45,249 nt of DNA from contig CALVZM010000065.1 of NCBI GenBank assembly GCA_944372515.1, positions 1 to 45,249 on the forward strand, read 5' to 3'. The position numbers and the translations under genes were made by a program. The notes beneath the pieces were generated by a model. The model saw only the letters and a list, made by a program, of their open reading frames with translations. It did not search any database and had not been told where the DNA came from. The stretch's first letter is position 1; the number at the start of each line of letters is the position of its first letter. This document shows, piece after piece, positions 6,611 through 15,454 of this stretch. The stretch comes from an uncultured Clostridia bacterium. Lineage in GTDB: Bacteria > Bacillota > Clostridia > Christensenellales > Borkfalkiaceae.

Positions 6611-7974
6611 ACGAACAAAAACTTTGTCTGCATCCCGCCGCCTTCCGCTTCGACCTGCAACGCTGCCTCTCCCCCGTGCCCGTCCCTTTCAACGAAGTCA
6701 TCGAAGCGCGCACGCTCAACGGCAACACCTATCCTTCCCTGCAAAAGGCGATCGAAGGCGTCGCCCGAGAATTAGAAGGCATGTGCATCGGCGGCATGAC
6801 CTTCCGCGGCACCGTCGATTCCGCGGACGCACTCGCTTCCGCCTATGCGGGCGCCGTCGGCGATTTCTTCTACTGCACGGAAGACGGCATGTGCTACGCC
6901 TGGAACGGAAGCGCCTGGTCGGTGAGCGCGGACGCGAAAAAACTCCCCGACGGGTATGTCTCCCCGCAAAAGACTTCCTTCATCACGGGCAGGGGCTATC
7001 CCGACCTGATGGAGAACATCCGCATCCTGTCCGGCAAACTGCTCAACAACCTCGGGGGCACGGAAGACAACGCCGAATACGACACCACGCTCGACGGCAT
7101 TCCCGTCTCGCCCGGGCTGACCTACGTCTTTTCCGTCGACGGCGCGCCCGTTTCCGTCGATAAAGTCGTCTTTAAGACGGCGGACAACATCACCACCGAC
7201 GATTGGGAAGAGATGACGGGGACCTATCTTTCCAATCAGATCAACGTGGATACGCGCATCCAGGCGCCCGAAAACGCCAGATATATGTTCCTCTCCTGCC
7301 ACCGCGGGGAAAGCACCATCGCCGACCTCGTGGTGCAGCAGGCGGGCAACCCGCAGCCCACGGGGACCAATTATTCCCTCGAAAGTTATATCTCCGTGCC
7401 GCACTATGTGCGCTCCAACCTGTTCGGAAAGGTCATGATGACCCTCGGCGACAGCCTGTCCGAAGAGGGAAAATGGCAGGAACACGTGCAGCGCGCAACC
7501 GGATTGCAGGAGATCCGCAATCTCGCCGTCGGCGGCACGAAGATCAACGTCTTTGCCAACGCCGTCAACGCGCAGAACCTCGCGGATACGGACATCGTGT
7601 TCGTGATGGGGCTCTTCAACAGCGCCGCTTCCGCGCCCGGCACCCCGGACGACCCCGCAAGCAATGCCGAGACCGCTTCCGTCTGCGCGGGATATAAATA
7701 TATCGTGGAAAAACTCTATTCCCTCAATCCTTCCGTCCGCATCGTCCTGGCGTCCCCCCACCGTCCCGCCGCCGACGACGTCGGCGAAAAGGCGAAAGCC
7801 GTGGGCATGGTGGCGGCATATTACGGCATCCCCTTCATCGACGTATACAACGAGGCGGGCTTCAACGCCTTCACGGACGAAAAATTCCTGCGGGACGGCA
7901 TCCACAGCACCGACGAGGGCTATGCAAGGGAAGCCGAAGTCATCACGGGCGGGCTGCTGCGCTTTTTAGGCTGA
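6607..7974 (+). CDS. Phage-tail-like protein with C-terminal SGNH/GDSL esterase domain
   Basis: A 455-residue protein with three parts. The N-terminus (about 1-120) looks phage-structural, including a GDFFYCTEDGMCYAWNGSAW segment typical of tail or collar proteins. A beta-rich linker follows (about 120-270). A C-terminal SGNH hydrolase (about 275-455) has block I G281-D282-S283 with nucleophile S283, block III-like G335-L-F-N338 and block V D430-G-I-H433. Such domains on tail proteins remove acyl groups from host surface glycans; that role is inferred. No signal peptide is seen, unlike the operon esterase at 17474-18454. The start has a strong AAAGGAGG site. It ends at the shared terminator 8081-8123. 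It may be a domesticated phage receptor-binding or depolymerase module. Confidence 0.7.
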   Translation: MNEQKLCLHPAAFRFDLQRCLSPVPVPFNEVIEARTLNGNTYPSLQKAIEGVARELEGMCIGGMTFRGTVDSADALASAYAGAVGDFFYCTEDGMCYAWNGSAWSVSADAKKLPDGYVSPQKTSFITGRGYPDLMENIRILSGKLLNNLGGTEDNAEYDTTLDGIPVSPGLTYVFSVDGAPVSVDKVVFKTADNITTDDWEEMTGTYLSNQINVDTRIQAPENARYMFLSCHRGESTIADLVVQQAGNPQPTGTNYSLESYISVPHYVRSNLFGKVMMTLGDSLSEEGKWQEHVQRATGLQEIRNLAVGGTKINVFANAVNAQNLADTDIVFVMGLFNSAASAPGTPDDPASNAETASVCAGYKYIVEKLYSLNPSVRIVLASPHRPAADDVGEKAKAVGMVAAYYGIPFIDVYNEAGFNAFTDEKFLRDGIHSTDEGYAREAEVITGGLLRFLG

Positions 7975-8080
7975 AAAAAATACTCCTTTTATTTTCTCTG
8001 CATGAAAATATCCGTGCGGCAAAGACGGGGTGCGGACGCGCTCTTTCTGCCCGCACGGCTCCCTGCCCGCGGGAGAGTGA

Positions 8081-8123
8081 AAAAAAGCGGAGGTCCTCTC
8101 TTCGGAAGACTCTCCGCTTTTTT
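8081..8123. terminator. Strong bidirectional terminator
   Basis: AAAAAAGCGGAG (8081-8092) pairs perfectly with CTCCGCTTTTTT (8112-8123). It ends both the plus-strand esterase gene and the minus-strand polysaccharide operon. Confidence 0.85.
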
Positions 8124-8170
8124 CATTGTTTTCGGGCATGCCCCTCTTTTTGTCGTATAAAAAAGAGAAA

Positions 8171-9802
8171 TCATTCCTCTTTTTCGTCCCCGCCGCTTTC
8201 CTGTTGCGAAGCGGGCGGCTGTTCTTGCCCTTCCGCTGCGGGAGCGGGCGCTTTGTTCTTGCCGAAGAGGGAGGAGAGCGCATTCTTCCCCGTCTGCAAA
8301 AGCAACTTAAACTCCGCGGTGCGGTGATAGGCGAGCAGGAAGAGCAAGTTGGGCAAAAGGGTGCAGACGGCGATTTTCAGCAAGAACCACAGCACGCGCT
8401 GCCAGACTTCCCCGCCGGAGGGCACAAGGGCGCACACGCCGAACGTGGCGGCAGCCGCGGCTATGTTGACGAGGGTGTAGACGAGCAGCCGGATATAATA
8501 CGTCGCCACGCTCCTCTTGAAATAGTTTTTGAAGAGAACGTGCGCCGCCCAGGGCAGGTCGATGAACAGACAGCAGAGGATGGTCGAAAGGAGAATGCCG
8601 TACAGTCCGATGACCTGCACGAGCAGGATGTTGATGACGAGGTTGCACCCCGCCGAGATGAGCGGCCGCCAGCGGTCGGGCTCCCACATGCCCGCCGCGT
8701 CCTTGAATACCGTTACCGCGTCCTGAATCTTAAAGGTGTAGAAATAGACGACGAACAGGACGACGAGCCCCATGGGCAGAAGCATGCCTTCCCCCATCCA
8801 AAGCCCGATGAAGTCCTGATAGAGACACAGAAGGCAGACGGCGCAGAAGCCGCAGATCCAACTCTGCATGAGGAGCAGTTTTTTGAAGTTGGTGAAGTTG
8901 TGTTCGACCGATTCGACGACGATGCTGTTGCCCAATCCCGCCTGGATGGCGCCGTAATACATGAGCAGGAACGAAAAGAGCATCGTGATGATGTACTGAT
9001 AGTTGGTGAATGCGCCGAGAACCGACACGCCGAGAAACGCCCCGACGACAAGGTTATCGACGGACATGGAGAACACGTTGCCCACCTTGTAGACGAAGAG
9101 CGCCTTCACCTTGCCGAAAATGGCTTTGCGCAGTTCGGTATCGGGCTTGCCGAACGGACGATAGTCGGGATAGTGCTTTCCCGCGACGAAGGCGGTCAGA
9201 AGATTGCTCGCCAAAAACATGAAGGGCGTTACGATGCTGTACAGATAGTAATTCCTGAACGCAAAGAGCATGACCAATTGGAAGCCGTATTGCAGCGTGT
9301 TGACGAGCACGGCGATCTTGCTGGACAGGTCGGAACGCTGGTGCGCTTCAAGCAAGCAGCCCTTATAGGCGAACAAACTGTAAGAAATGACGGTGGAAGA
9401 GAGATTGATGAGATAGAGAACGTAAAGATTGATGTCGGCGGGCACGTCCGTCGAGACGAGAAAGGGCAAAAGCGGCAGGACGGCAAGCCCGAGCACCAGG
9501 ATGACCAGGGCAATGGTGTGATAGCACCGCCTATAAAAAGCGAGCAATGCGCAGATCTTTTCCTTGTCGTCCTCGACGATGGCGCGGTACATATGAAAGA
9601 CGAGCGCGCTCGTGATGCCGAGTTCGGCGAGGGAGAGCACGTTCAAAATGGACGTGAACCAACTGTTCAGCCCCAGATATTCTTCGCCCAGCACCCGCAC
9701 GAGCGTCGCGCGGATGACGAGTTGCGCCAGAATGACGATGATTTTGTTGCACGCGCCCCAGACCACGTTGCGGGTCGCGTTCTTGCTTCGTTCGAGTTTC
9801 AT
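8171..9802 (-). CDS. wzx: Wzx-type oligosaccharide flippase
   Basis: A 543-residue multi-pass membrane protein of the polysaccharide transporter (MOP/PST) family, with about 12-14 hydrophobic segments. It should flip undecaprenyl-linked repeat units to the outer face of the membrane. The N-terminus (RNVVWGACNKIIVILAQLV, then EYLGLNSWFTSILNVLSL) is typical of Firmicutes Wzx proteins. An unusual acidic, Ala/Pro/Gln-rich tail of about 35 residues follows the last helix and should be cytosolic. It is the last gene of the polysaccharide operon. The ATG at 9802 has no clear ribosome binding site, and a perfect hairpin (9823-9852) lies only 20 bases upstream, which may influence translation. Confidence 0.88.
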   Translation of the reverse strand: MKLERSKNATRNVVWGACNKIIVILAQLVIRATLVRVLGEEYLGLNSWFTSILNVLSLAELGITSALVFHMYRAIVEDDKEKICALLAFYRRCYHTIALVILVLGLAVLPLLPFLVSTDVPADINLYVLYLINLSSTVISYSLFAYKGCLLEAHQRSDLSSKIAVLVNTLQYGFQLVMLFAFRNYYLYSIVTPFMFLASNLLTAFVAGKHYPDYRPFGKPDTELRKAIFGKVKALFVYKVGNVFSMSVDNLVVGAFLGVSVLGAFTNYQYIITMLFSFLLMYYGAIQAGLGNSIVVESVEHNFTNFKKLLLMQSWICGFCAVCLLCLYQDFIGLWMGEGMLLPMGLVVLFVVYFYTFKIQDAVTVFKDAAGMWEPDRWRPLISAGCNLVINILLVQVIGLYGILLSTILCCLFIDLPWAAHVLFKNYFKRSVATYYIRLLVYTLVNIAAAAATFGVCALVPSGGEVWQRVLWFLLKIAVCTLLPNLLFLLAYHRTAEFKLLLQTGKNALSSLFGKNKAPAPAAEGQEQPPASQQESGGDEKEE

Positions 9803-9822
9803 GCCGTGAACATCCGAAATGT

Positions 9823-9857
9823 CCGCCGTCTGTCCGGATTTTCAGACGGCGGTTTTT
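9823..9857 (+). terminator. 10-bp hairpin just upstream of wzx
   Basis: CCGCCGTCTG (9823-9832) pairs with CAGACGGCGG (9843-9852), followed by TTTTT on the plus strand. On the operon (minus) strand the hairpin has no T run after it. It therefore looks like a terminator facing the wrong way, blocking antisense transcription or folding the wzx leader. Confidence 0.55.
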
Positions 9858-9938
9858 CCAACGAAATTTATGCGCCCGCTTTCTTTGATTTTTTCGGAAA
9901 AGAAACTTTTCGGGCGCATCATGTCCTGATTTTACCGA

Positions 9939-10382
9939 TCAAATGAGAATTTTAACGACGGCTTTTTTGACGTCGCAACTCTCCCCCGCGCAAACCTTGG
10001 GCATGTGCACGTCGTCGGGGAACACGACCACATAGTCGCCCGCGTTCAGTTCAAACTCCGTCCCCTTCTTATCGTCCTCAAAGAACACGACGTCCTTTTC
10101 CTCGGAATACGGCGCGCGCTCTTTGAGCCCCGCCTTGTCGGTAACCGCGATGATCTCCCTGCCCGCGATGATGTACTGAATATCGATGTAGCGGCGGTGC
10201 GCCTCATACTTGCACTCTTCCCGCGGCTTGGTGCGGTAACTTTGAATGCTGACATAGAGTTTGTCCCCGTCGAGGTGCACCTTTCCGTCCGGGAGGGACG
10301 CGCCGTTTTCGCGGACATAGGCAAGCGCCTTTTTGATTTCTTCCGTGCGGCAGATGCCGCTGCTTCTGTTGACATAGATCAT
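9939..10382 (-). CDS. YhcH/YjgK/YiaL family cupin protein (sugar anomerase type)
   Basis: A 147-residue single-domain cupin of the family that includes YhcH/NanQ and the EbgC beta subunit. Metal ligands are plausible in the EAHRRYIDIQYI segment and in the late FPDDVHMPKV motif. Members act as anomerases or mutarotases for free sugars such as sialic acid. The frame allows an ATG at 10391, but that lies one base from the AAGGAG site; the ATG at 10382 has correct spacing and is chosen. Placement between wzy and wzx, inside a polysaccharide operon, is unusual, since these genes normally sit with sugar catabolism. Its substrate here is unknown. Confidence 0.82.
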   Translation of the reverse strand: MIYVNRSSGICRTEEIKKALAYVRENGASLPDGKVHLDGDKLYVSIQSYRTKPREECKYEAHRRYIDIQYIIAGREIIAVTDKAGLKERAPYSEEKDVVFFEDDKKGTEFELNAGDYVVVFPDDVHMPKVCAGESCDVKKAVVKILI

Positions 10383-10452
10383 AAAACACATTCTCCTTTT
10401 ATGATAAATTTTTTATGTTCCGAGGCGGACGATGCCGCCTTTTGCATTTTGC

Positions 10453-12015
10453 TTACTCCTTTGCCGTGCCCGCGGCGTTCCCCGCTGGCGGATGCGCCTT
10501 CCCGACGGAATGCTGCTTTGCGCGCTTGTGCAAGCGGCGGCGCATCTCCCGCTCGACGTTCCGCTTGCGGCGGCGGAAAAAGCCGTTGACGACATACATG
10601 GCGTAAAAACTGACCACGAAGCCCGTTAGATAGGCAAAGGAACTGAGCAGGTCGCCGCGCATGAGGAAAAAGACGAAGGGCACGACGAAGGGATAGACAA
10701 AGCGGCTGAACTCCCCGCCGACCTTCCAGAACCTGCCGTCTGCCCAGCGGACGATCACGGCGAACACGATGGCGAAAAGAAGGATGCCGATGACGCCGAA
10801 ATTGACGTACCCTTCGGCGGGCAGCGGGCAGGACAGATTGGTGAACTCCCATTTGAAAAATTCCGCCGCCGTCTGACCGCTCCCCAGCGGCTTGTCCGGC
10901 CAGAGCACGCGCGGGACCCAGAACAGGACGACGCCCAGAAGTTGCGTGCCATCCGACGTTCCCATGTTGCCGACGTACCTTTGTATGAGCATGAACATCG
11001 TATACGCATCGTAATGCCCTTCGGTCAGATCGTCGACCAAAGACACGATGACTTCGGTGAACGCCCGTCCGATGTCGACCTGACCGATCGCCAGGGAACG
11101 GAAAACGTTCAAAAGCGGGAAGATGATGACCAGCCCGAACGCCATCATGAGAATGAACCACGGACCTTTTTTGAAAAAAGGACAGACGACGAGCGCGAGC
11201 CCGATGTAGATGACCGCCATCTGAAAGCGTGCCATGCCCAAAGGGAAACACACAATGAGTTGTGCACAGCATTGCACGGCAAAGAGCATCCAATCGAAAA
11301 ATTTCGCACGGGGGCGCAGGTTGAAAACCGACAGCGCGGTCGTGCCCGTAACGCACGCGGGGACGACCGAACTGACAATGAGCGAGAGAGAAGAGTTGGA
11401 AAACTGAAACGCCGTGTTGGTCGCGCGGGAAAAGAGCGACGTGCCGTATTTGGCGAACAGGACGCCCGCGATCAGCACGCTGATGAACACGCAGCAGACG
11501 AGGAAAAAGCGGTTGACCCGCAGTCTGCCGTAACCGCGCGGCACACCTTCCTCCCGCTTTTTTTCGCCCCTGCGGAAGAGTGAAGGCAGATACTGCACCG
11601 CCAGATAGACCCCCGCCCAGAGATCGAGCAGGAGATTGGTGGTGATGACCCTGCTGTCGGAGAAAAAGGTTTCCCAGCACCATTCCCCCCGCAAATACTG
11701 CACCATGGGGGCAATGAACATGAAGGAGAAGAGAAAGAACGCATGGATGAGATCGATGGAAAATGCCCGTTTTCCCAAAGCGAGAAGCATCATGGCATAG
11801 AACAGTGCACCGTTGAAAAGAAAGGACATGACCGTCTGCGCGCGGATGTTGTAATTGCCCTGCGCCACCGAATAGAAAAGCAACAGCAGCACCGTCCACA
11901 CCGCCACGGCAACGACGGCACGCACGACAAACGTCCGTACCTTTTTATCCGATACGGTAAAACCAAACGTGCGGCTTTGATATTTTCTGCTCTCTTCTGC
12001 CGATCCCACCAACAA
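10453..12015 (-). CDS. wzy: Wzy-type polysaccharide polymerase
   Basis: A 520-residue membrane protein with about 10-12 hydrophobic segments and a long extracellular loop after the middle. The loop contains VPRVLWPDKPLG followed by AEGYVNFGVIG, a pattern typical of O-antigen/capsule Wzy polymerases. It should join lipid-linked repeat units outside the membrane. The C-terminal tail is strongly basic (RRRKRNVEREMRRR). No ATG start was found: an in-frame stop lies at 12058-12060, and TTG at 12013-12015 with GGGAGA upstream is the likeliest start. The GTG two codons later is an alternative. It follows the glycosyltransferase gene by 45 bases. A small hairpin (10423-10440) follows the stop. Confidence 0.82.
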   Translation of the reverse strand: MLVGSAEESRKYQSRTFGFTVSDKKVRTFVVRAVVAVAVWTVLLLLFYSVAQGNYNIRAQTVMSFLFNGALFYAMMLLALGKRAFSIDLIHAFFLFSFMFIAPMVQYLRGEWCWETFFSDSRVITTNLLLDLWAGVYLAVQYLPSLFRRGEKKREEGVPRGYGRLRVNRFFLVCCVFISVLIAGVLFAKYGTSLFSRATNTAFQFSNSSLSLIVSSVVPACVTGTTALSVFNLRPRAKFFDWMLFAVQCCAQLIVCFPLGMARFQMAVIYIGLALVVCPFFKKGPWFILMMAFGLVIIFPLLNVFRSLAIGQVDIGRAFTEVIVSLVDDLTEGHYDAYTMFMLIQRYVGNMGTSDGTQLLGVVLFWVPRVLWPDKPLGSGQTAAEFFKWEFTNLSCPLPAEGYVNFGVIGILLFAIVFAVIVRWADGRFWKVGGEFSRFVYPFVVPFVFFLMRGDLLSSFAYLTGFVVSFYAMYVVNGFFRRRKRNVEREMRRRLHKRAKQHSVGKAHPPAGNAAGTAKE

Positions 12016-12060
12016 TTTACATCGATCTCCCGTTTTCTTTCGTTTACAGTCCTTTCTTTA

Positions 12061-13215
12061 TCAAGAATTTTCTTTCTTTGCCCTTTCCGCCGAAGAACCA
12101 TTCTCCCCCGCGAAGCGTTCCGCATGCACCAACGCCATGTTTTCAAAGGTATAGGGACGGATCTTTTGCAAACTCTCCGCACCCATGCCCTGCAAATCGC
12201 AGGCAAGCAGTTTTTCCAGCGCGGCGGCGAGGGGCGCCGCTTCCCCGGGCGGCACGAGAAAACCGTTCTTCCCGTCCTCCACGAGCGCCAGCCCCGCAAC
12301 GCAGGCGGTGGTCGTCAGCACGGGCAGACCGTGCGCCATCGCCTCGTTGATCACTAGACCCCAGATATCTTCGCGCGTCGGCAGGACGAACAGGTCTGCC
12401 GCCTTATAATATGCAGAGACCGTTTTACTGTTTTGGAAGGGCACGAAATGCACGCATATCCCCGACAGCGAAAGCCGCTCGGCTGCCTCGATATATTCGG
12501 GCACGGGTACGCCGCCGACCAGATATACGCCGATTTCTTCCTCCGTCCCGCGCATTGCCGAAAGCGCGTCCAAAAGCACGTCGAATCCCTTGCGGACAAT
12601 GAACTGCCCGACGCCCAGAATCACTTTCTTTTCGGGCATGCCCAGTGCCTGCCTGTATTCTTCTTTCTGTTCCCGCGTCAAAGGCACGGGCAGGATATCC
12701 CGCTCGGAGAGGGAAGTGAAGGGATAGCGGAAAATTCTCTCCCGCCATGCGCCGTAAAACGCCAGATAGTCATCCGACGAGGCGCTGGGGCTGAAATATC
12801 CCTTGGCGCCGGAGACGAGAAATTTTTTGAGCAGCCGCTTGAAAAAATTCTCCCCGCGGCGCACCATGCCGCCGTCCGTTTCCATGTAATAGGGAATGCC
12901 GTGCAGTTTCATGTAGACGATCGCCGCCATCTCGGTGCGGTAAGCATAGTTGGTGGCAACGATCTCGTCGTACATTCCCTTTTTCAGGTATTGAAAGATC
13001 CCCCTGTCCACGCGGTTTTCGATGATGTCCCCTTCACTGAGAAAGATTGCGCGGAAATTGCGGATGCTATCCAGATTCCAATCAAAATTGACGCCGTAGC
13101 GTTCGGCGGTCTTGCCCTCGAAGAGCACGGTCAGATCGACGTATTTGCCGAGTTCGTTGAAAAAACTGACCCGATAGGGCACGGGAATGTTGGTGATGAA
13201 GAGAACTTTTTTCAT
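12061..13215 (-). CDS. GT4 family glycosyltransferase
   Basis: A 384-residue GT-B fold enzyme. The N-terminal acceptor domain starts with KKVLFITNIPVPYRVSFF. The C-terminal donor domain carries the GT4 E-x7-E motif as EDIWGLVINE (about residues 281-290), followed by AMAHGLPVL. It should be a retaining transferase adding one sugar to the lipid-linked repeat unit at the cytoplasmic face. The start overlaps the end of the upstream glycosyltransferase gene by 4 bases (ATGA), indicating coupling. The N-terminal PVPYRVSFFNEL pattern is common in capsule transferases. Donor sugar cannot be told from sequence. Confidence 0.87.
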   Translation of the reverse strand: MKKVLFITNIPVPYRVSFFNELGKYVDLTVLFEGKTAERYGVNFDWNLDSIRNFRAIFLSEGDIIENRVDRGIFQYLKKGMYDEIVATNYAYRTEMAAIVYMKLHGIPYYMETDGGMVRRGENFFKRLLKKFLVSGAKGYFSPSASSDDYLAFYGAWRERIFRYPFTSLSERDILPVPLTREQKEEYRQALGMPEKKVILGVGQFIVRKGFDVLLDALSAMRGTEEEIGVYLVGGVPVPEYIEAAERLSLSGICVHFVPFQNSKTVSAYYKAADLFVLPTREDIWGLVINEAMAHGLPVLTTTACVAGLALVEDGKNGFLVPPGEAAPLAAALEKLLACDLQGMGAESLQKIRPYTFENMALVHAERFAGENGSSAERAKKENS

Positions 13216-14327
13216 GATTTTTTCTCCGCCGCGTCTGCCGCCGACAGGTAAAAATCCTGCAACTTGCGGCTCTCCGCGTCGATGTCGTAACCCGCCGCGC
13301 GCAAAAGGGCAAGGTTGTCCGCCCGTCCTTTGCCGCGCTCACAAGGCAGCGCCGCCGTCCACGCGGCGATCTCCTGCGGCAGGAACTGCACGCCGCTCTC
13401 TGCAACGCCCGCCTCGCGGGAGACGGACTGCGAAAAAAGACACGGCAACCCGTTTGCCTGCGCTTCCAGCGCCGCAACGCTCAATCCTTCAAACAAAGAG
13501 GGCTGAACAAACACGTCCATGGCGTTATAGAGCCGATCCATGTCCGCACGGATGCCCAAAAACAAGACACGGTCGGAAAGCCCGTATGCCGCGGCGCGGG
13601 CACGGATCTCCCCTTGCAGTTCTCCGTCGCCGACGAGGAGCAGTTTTGCCTGCGGCTCTTCCGCCGCAAAGGCGCAAAAGACTTCCAAAAGAAAGGCATG
13701 ATTTTTCTGCAAAGCGAACCTGCCGACGTGTCCGATGACGAAATCGGAGCCGTTCAGTCCGAGTTCGGATCGCACTTCTTCGCGCACGGAAGGGCGGAAG
13801 GCGAATTTATCGAGGGCGACGGCGTTGTGCACGACGGTGAAAGGCGCGGCGCCGAACAGCCACGCCCCCGCCGCCTGCGAACAGGCAAAGCGGTGGGTCG
13901 CATACAAATTGATATGCCGGCGCGCCCGCTCGTTCAGAAACAGTTTCAGCGGATTGCGGGTGAGGTGAGCGGTGTTGTGGCTGTGCGCGATGCGCACGGG
14001 CACGCCGCATTCTTTGGCGATCTTTAAGATCCAGCAACTCATGGCGTCCGCATGGGAATGCACGACCGTATATCCCCGCGCAAAGACCTTGCGCAGCGCC
14101 GCGGCATAGGTGAAGGGATGGCGGCTCTTGACGGGGACGTGATAAATTTGCCCGCCGAGATCCATGATCTCGTCGTCATACTCCCCCTTTCCCTCGCCGT
14201 GCACGACAAAATCGATCTGCAATGCCGAGCGGTCGAAGCGGCGGTAATAATTCATCATGAACGACTCTATTCCGCCGCGGTGCATGAGCCCGCCGTTGAC
14301 ATATAAGACCCGCAAAGGCTTTGCCAT
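13212..14327 (-). CDS. GT4 family glycosyltransferase
   Basis: A 371-residue GT-B enzyme. It has the N-terminal glycine-rich segment GGLMHRGGIESFMMNYYR, a HSHADAMSCW motif and the HNAVALDKF linker pattern common in EpsF-like transferases. The donor-domain motif is EGLSVAALE (from about residue 276). It should add a hexose or hexosamine to the growing repeat unit. An upstream in-frame ATG at 14375 lies inside the preceding gene; the ATG at 14327 has GGGAGG five bases upstream and is chosen. It is the third of four transferases in the operon. Confidence 0.87.
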   Translation of the reverse strand: MAKPLRVLYVNGGLMHRGGIESFMMNYYRRFDRSALQIDFVVHGEGKGEYDDEIMDLGGQIYHVPVKSRHPFTYAAALRKVFARGYTVVHSHADAMSCWILKIAKECGVPVRIAHSHNTAHLTRNPLKLFLNERARRHINLYATHRFACSQAAGAWLFGAAPFTVVHNAVALDKFAFRPSVREEVRSELGLNGSDFVIGHVGRFALQKNHAFLLEVFCAFAAEEPQAKLLLVGDGELQGEIRARAAAYGLSDRVLFLGIRADMDRLYNAMDVFVQPSLFEGLSVAALEAQANGLPCLFSQSVSREAGVAESGVQFLPQEIAAWTAALPCERGKGRADNLALLRAAGYDIDAESRKLQDFYLSAADAAEKKS

Positions 14328-14340
14328 TTTTCCCTCCCTT

Positions 14341-15435
14341 TCAGACATTCTGCAATATCTCCCGCAGCGCCGCAAGATATTTTTCCTCGGAATAGTGCTC
14401 CCTGACTTTTGCCGCGTTGGTCAAAGATATCCTTGCAAGCGCGGGCACAAGTGCGTTCATGCGCGCATAGAGCATAGCGGCGTCCTCTTCTTCCCCCGCG
14501 CGGCAGACCACGCCGTTTGCACCGTCTTCCACCATGTCGGCAATGGCAGCCTGGTCGGTGGTTACGACCGCCATGCCGTTGCCCATGGCTTCGAGAATGG
14601 AAACGGGCTGCCCCTCTTTGGGGTAACGGGTGAGGAGAATGAAGATGTCGCACTGCCGCAGCAATGCCGCCTTTTCATCGCCCTGCACGACGCCGTGAAA
14701 GACAATGAAATCTTCCAGCCCGTCCCCGCGGACGATGCCGAAAAATTTTTGTTCCTCTTCCTCGGAAAAGAACGCGCCCGCGAAATGAAAACTAAACCGC
14801 CGCGGCGCGCCGCCCGCGCAAAGTTCTTTTTCCCGCTTTGCCAGCGCAAGAACGCGCTCATATCCCTTTTCGGGATTGAAATTGCTCAGATACAGCACGT
14901 CGAGCACTTCTTTTTTCGCCCGCGCGGCGATCTTTTCCCGCAGCCCCTCTTCCGTTTCCAAAAAGGAATTTTGCACGCAATTGGGCACGACGAATATCCT
15001 TTCAGGCGGTACCATGCCCGCAAATATCGGGCGGAGCGACGGGCTCAGCACGATGGCGGCGTCCACGGCGGACATCGCCTTGAAATTGCTCTTTTTCTGC
15101 CGCGGGGACATCTCCTCTTCCACAAGGCGGCGGTAATATCCCCCGTGCAGGTGCACGACGCATTTCTTCTTTTTCAGCGCGATGAGGCGCAGGATCGCAA
15201 GGTCGCGCAGATTGCCGCCGCGGCTCTGTCCGATGGTGAGGTAAAAGACGTCCGCACGGCTTTTTGCGATCTTAAAAAGGTTACCGAGTATCTTTTTGTT
15301 GTCGGTGATGTCCGTCTTTTCAAAATCGAAATCGTCTTTCAGCCCGTCATAGAGGGTCTGCAAAGCGACGGACAGCCCGTGCACGGGCGGCGGGAACTGT
15401 CCGATCAGACAAATTTTTCTCTTTCCGCTCTCCAT
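14341..15435 (-). CDS. GT4 family glycosyltransferase
   Basis: A 364-residue GT-B enzyme. The N-terminus IGQFPPPVHGLSVALQTLY holds the conserved glycine loop. VVHLHGGYYRRLVEEE follows, and the donor-domain E-x7-E motif is in EGQPVSILEAMGNGMAVV (about residues 274-283). It resembles transferases of Firmicutes capsule clusters. It sits 13 bases before the next transferase and 19 bases after the acyltransferase on the same strand. Sugar specificity unknown. Confidence 0.86.
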   Translation of the reverse strand: MESGKRKICLIGQFPPPVHGLSVALQTLYDGLKDDFDFEKTDITDNKKILGNLFKIAKSRADVFYLTIGQSRGGNLRDLAILRLIALKKKKCVVHLHGGYYRRLVEEEMSPRQKKSNFKAMSAVDAAIVLSPSLRPIFAGMVPPERIFVVPNCVQNSFLETEEGLREKIAARAKKEVLDVLYLSNFNPEKGYERVLALAKREKELCAGGAPRRFSFHFAGAFFSEEEEQKFFGIVRGDGLEDFIVFHGVVQGDEKAALLRQCDIFILLTRYPKEGQPVSILEAMGNGMAVVTTDQAAIADMVEDGANGVVCRAGEEEDAAMLYARMNALVPALARISLTNAAKVREHYSEEKYLAALREILQNV

Positions 15436-15454
15436 CCTTTCCCCCCCTTTTCGT

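Noticed and set aside
6296-7974. Complete prophage
   Set aside because: Only two phage-like genes are present, flanked by housekeeping and polysaccharide genes. No integrase, attachment repeats, capsid, tail tube or lysis genes were seen.
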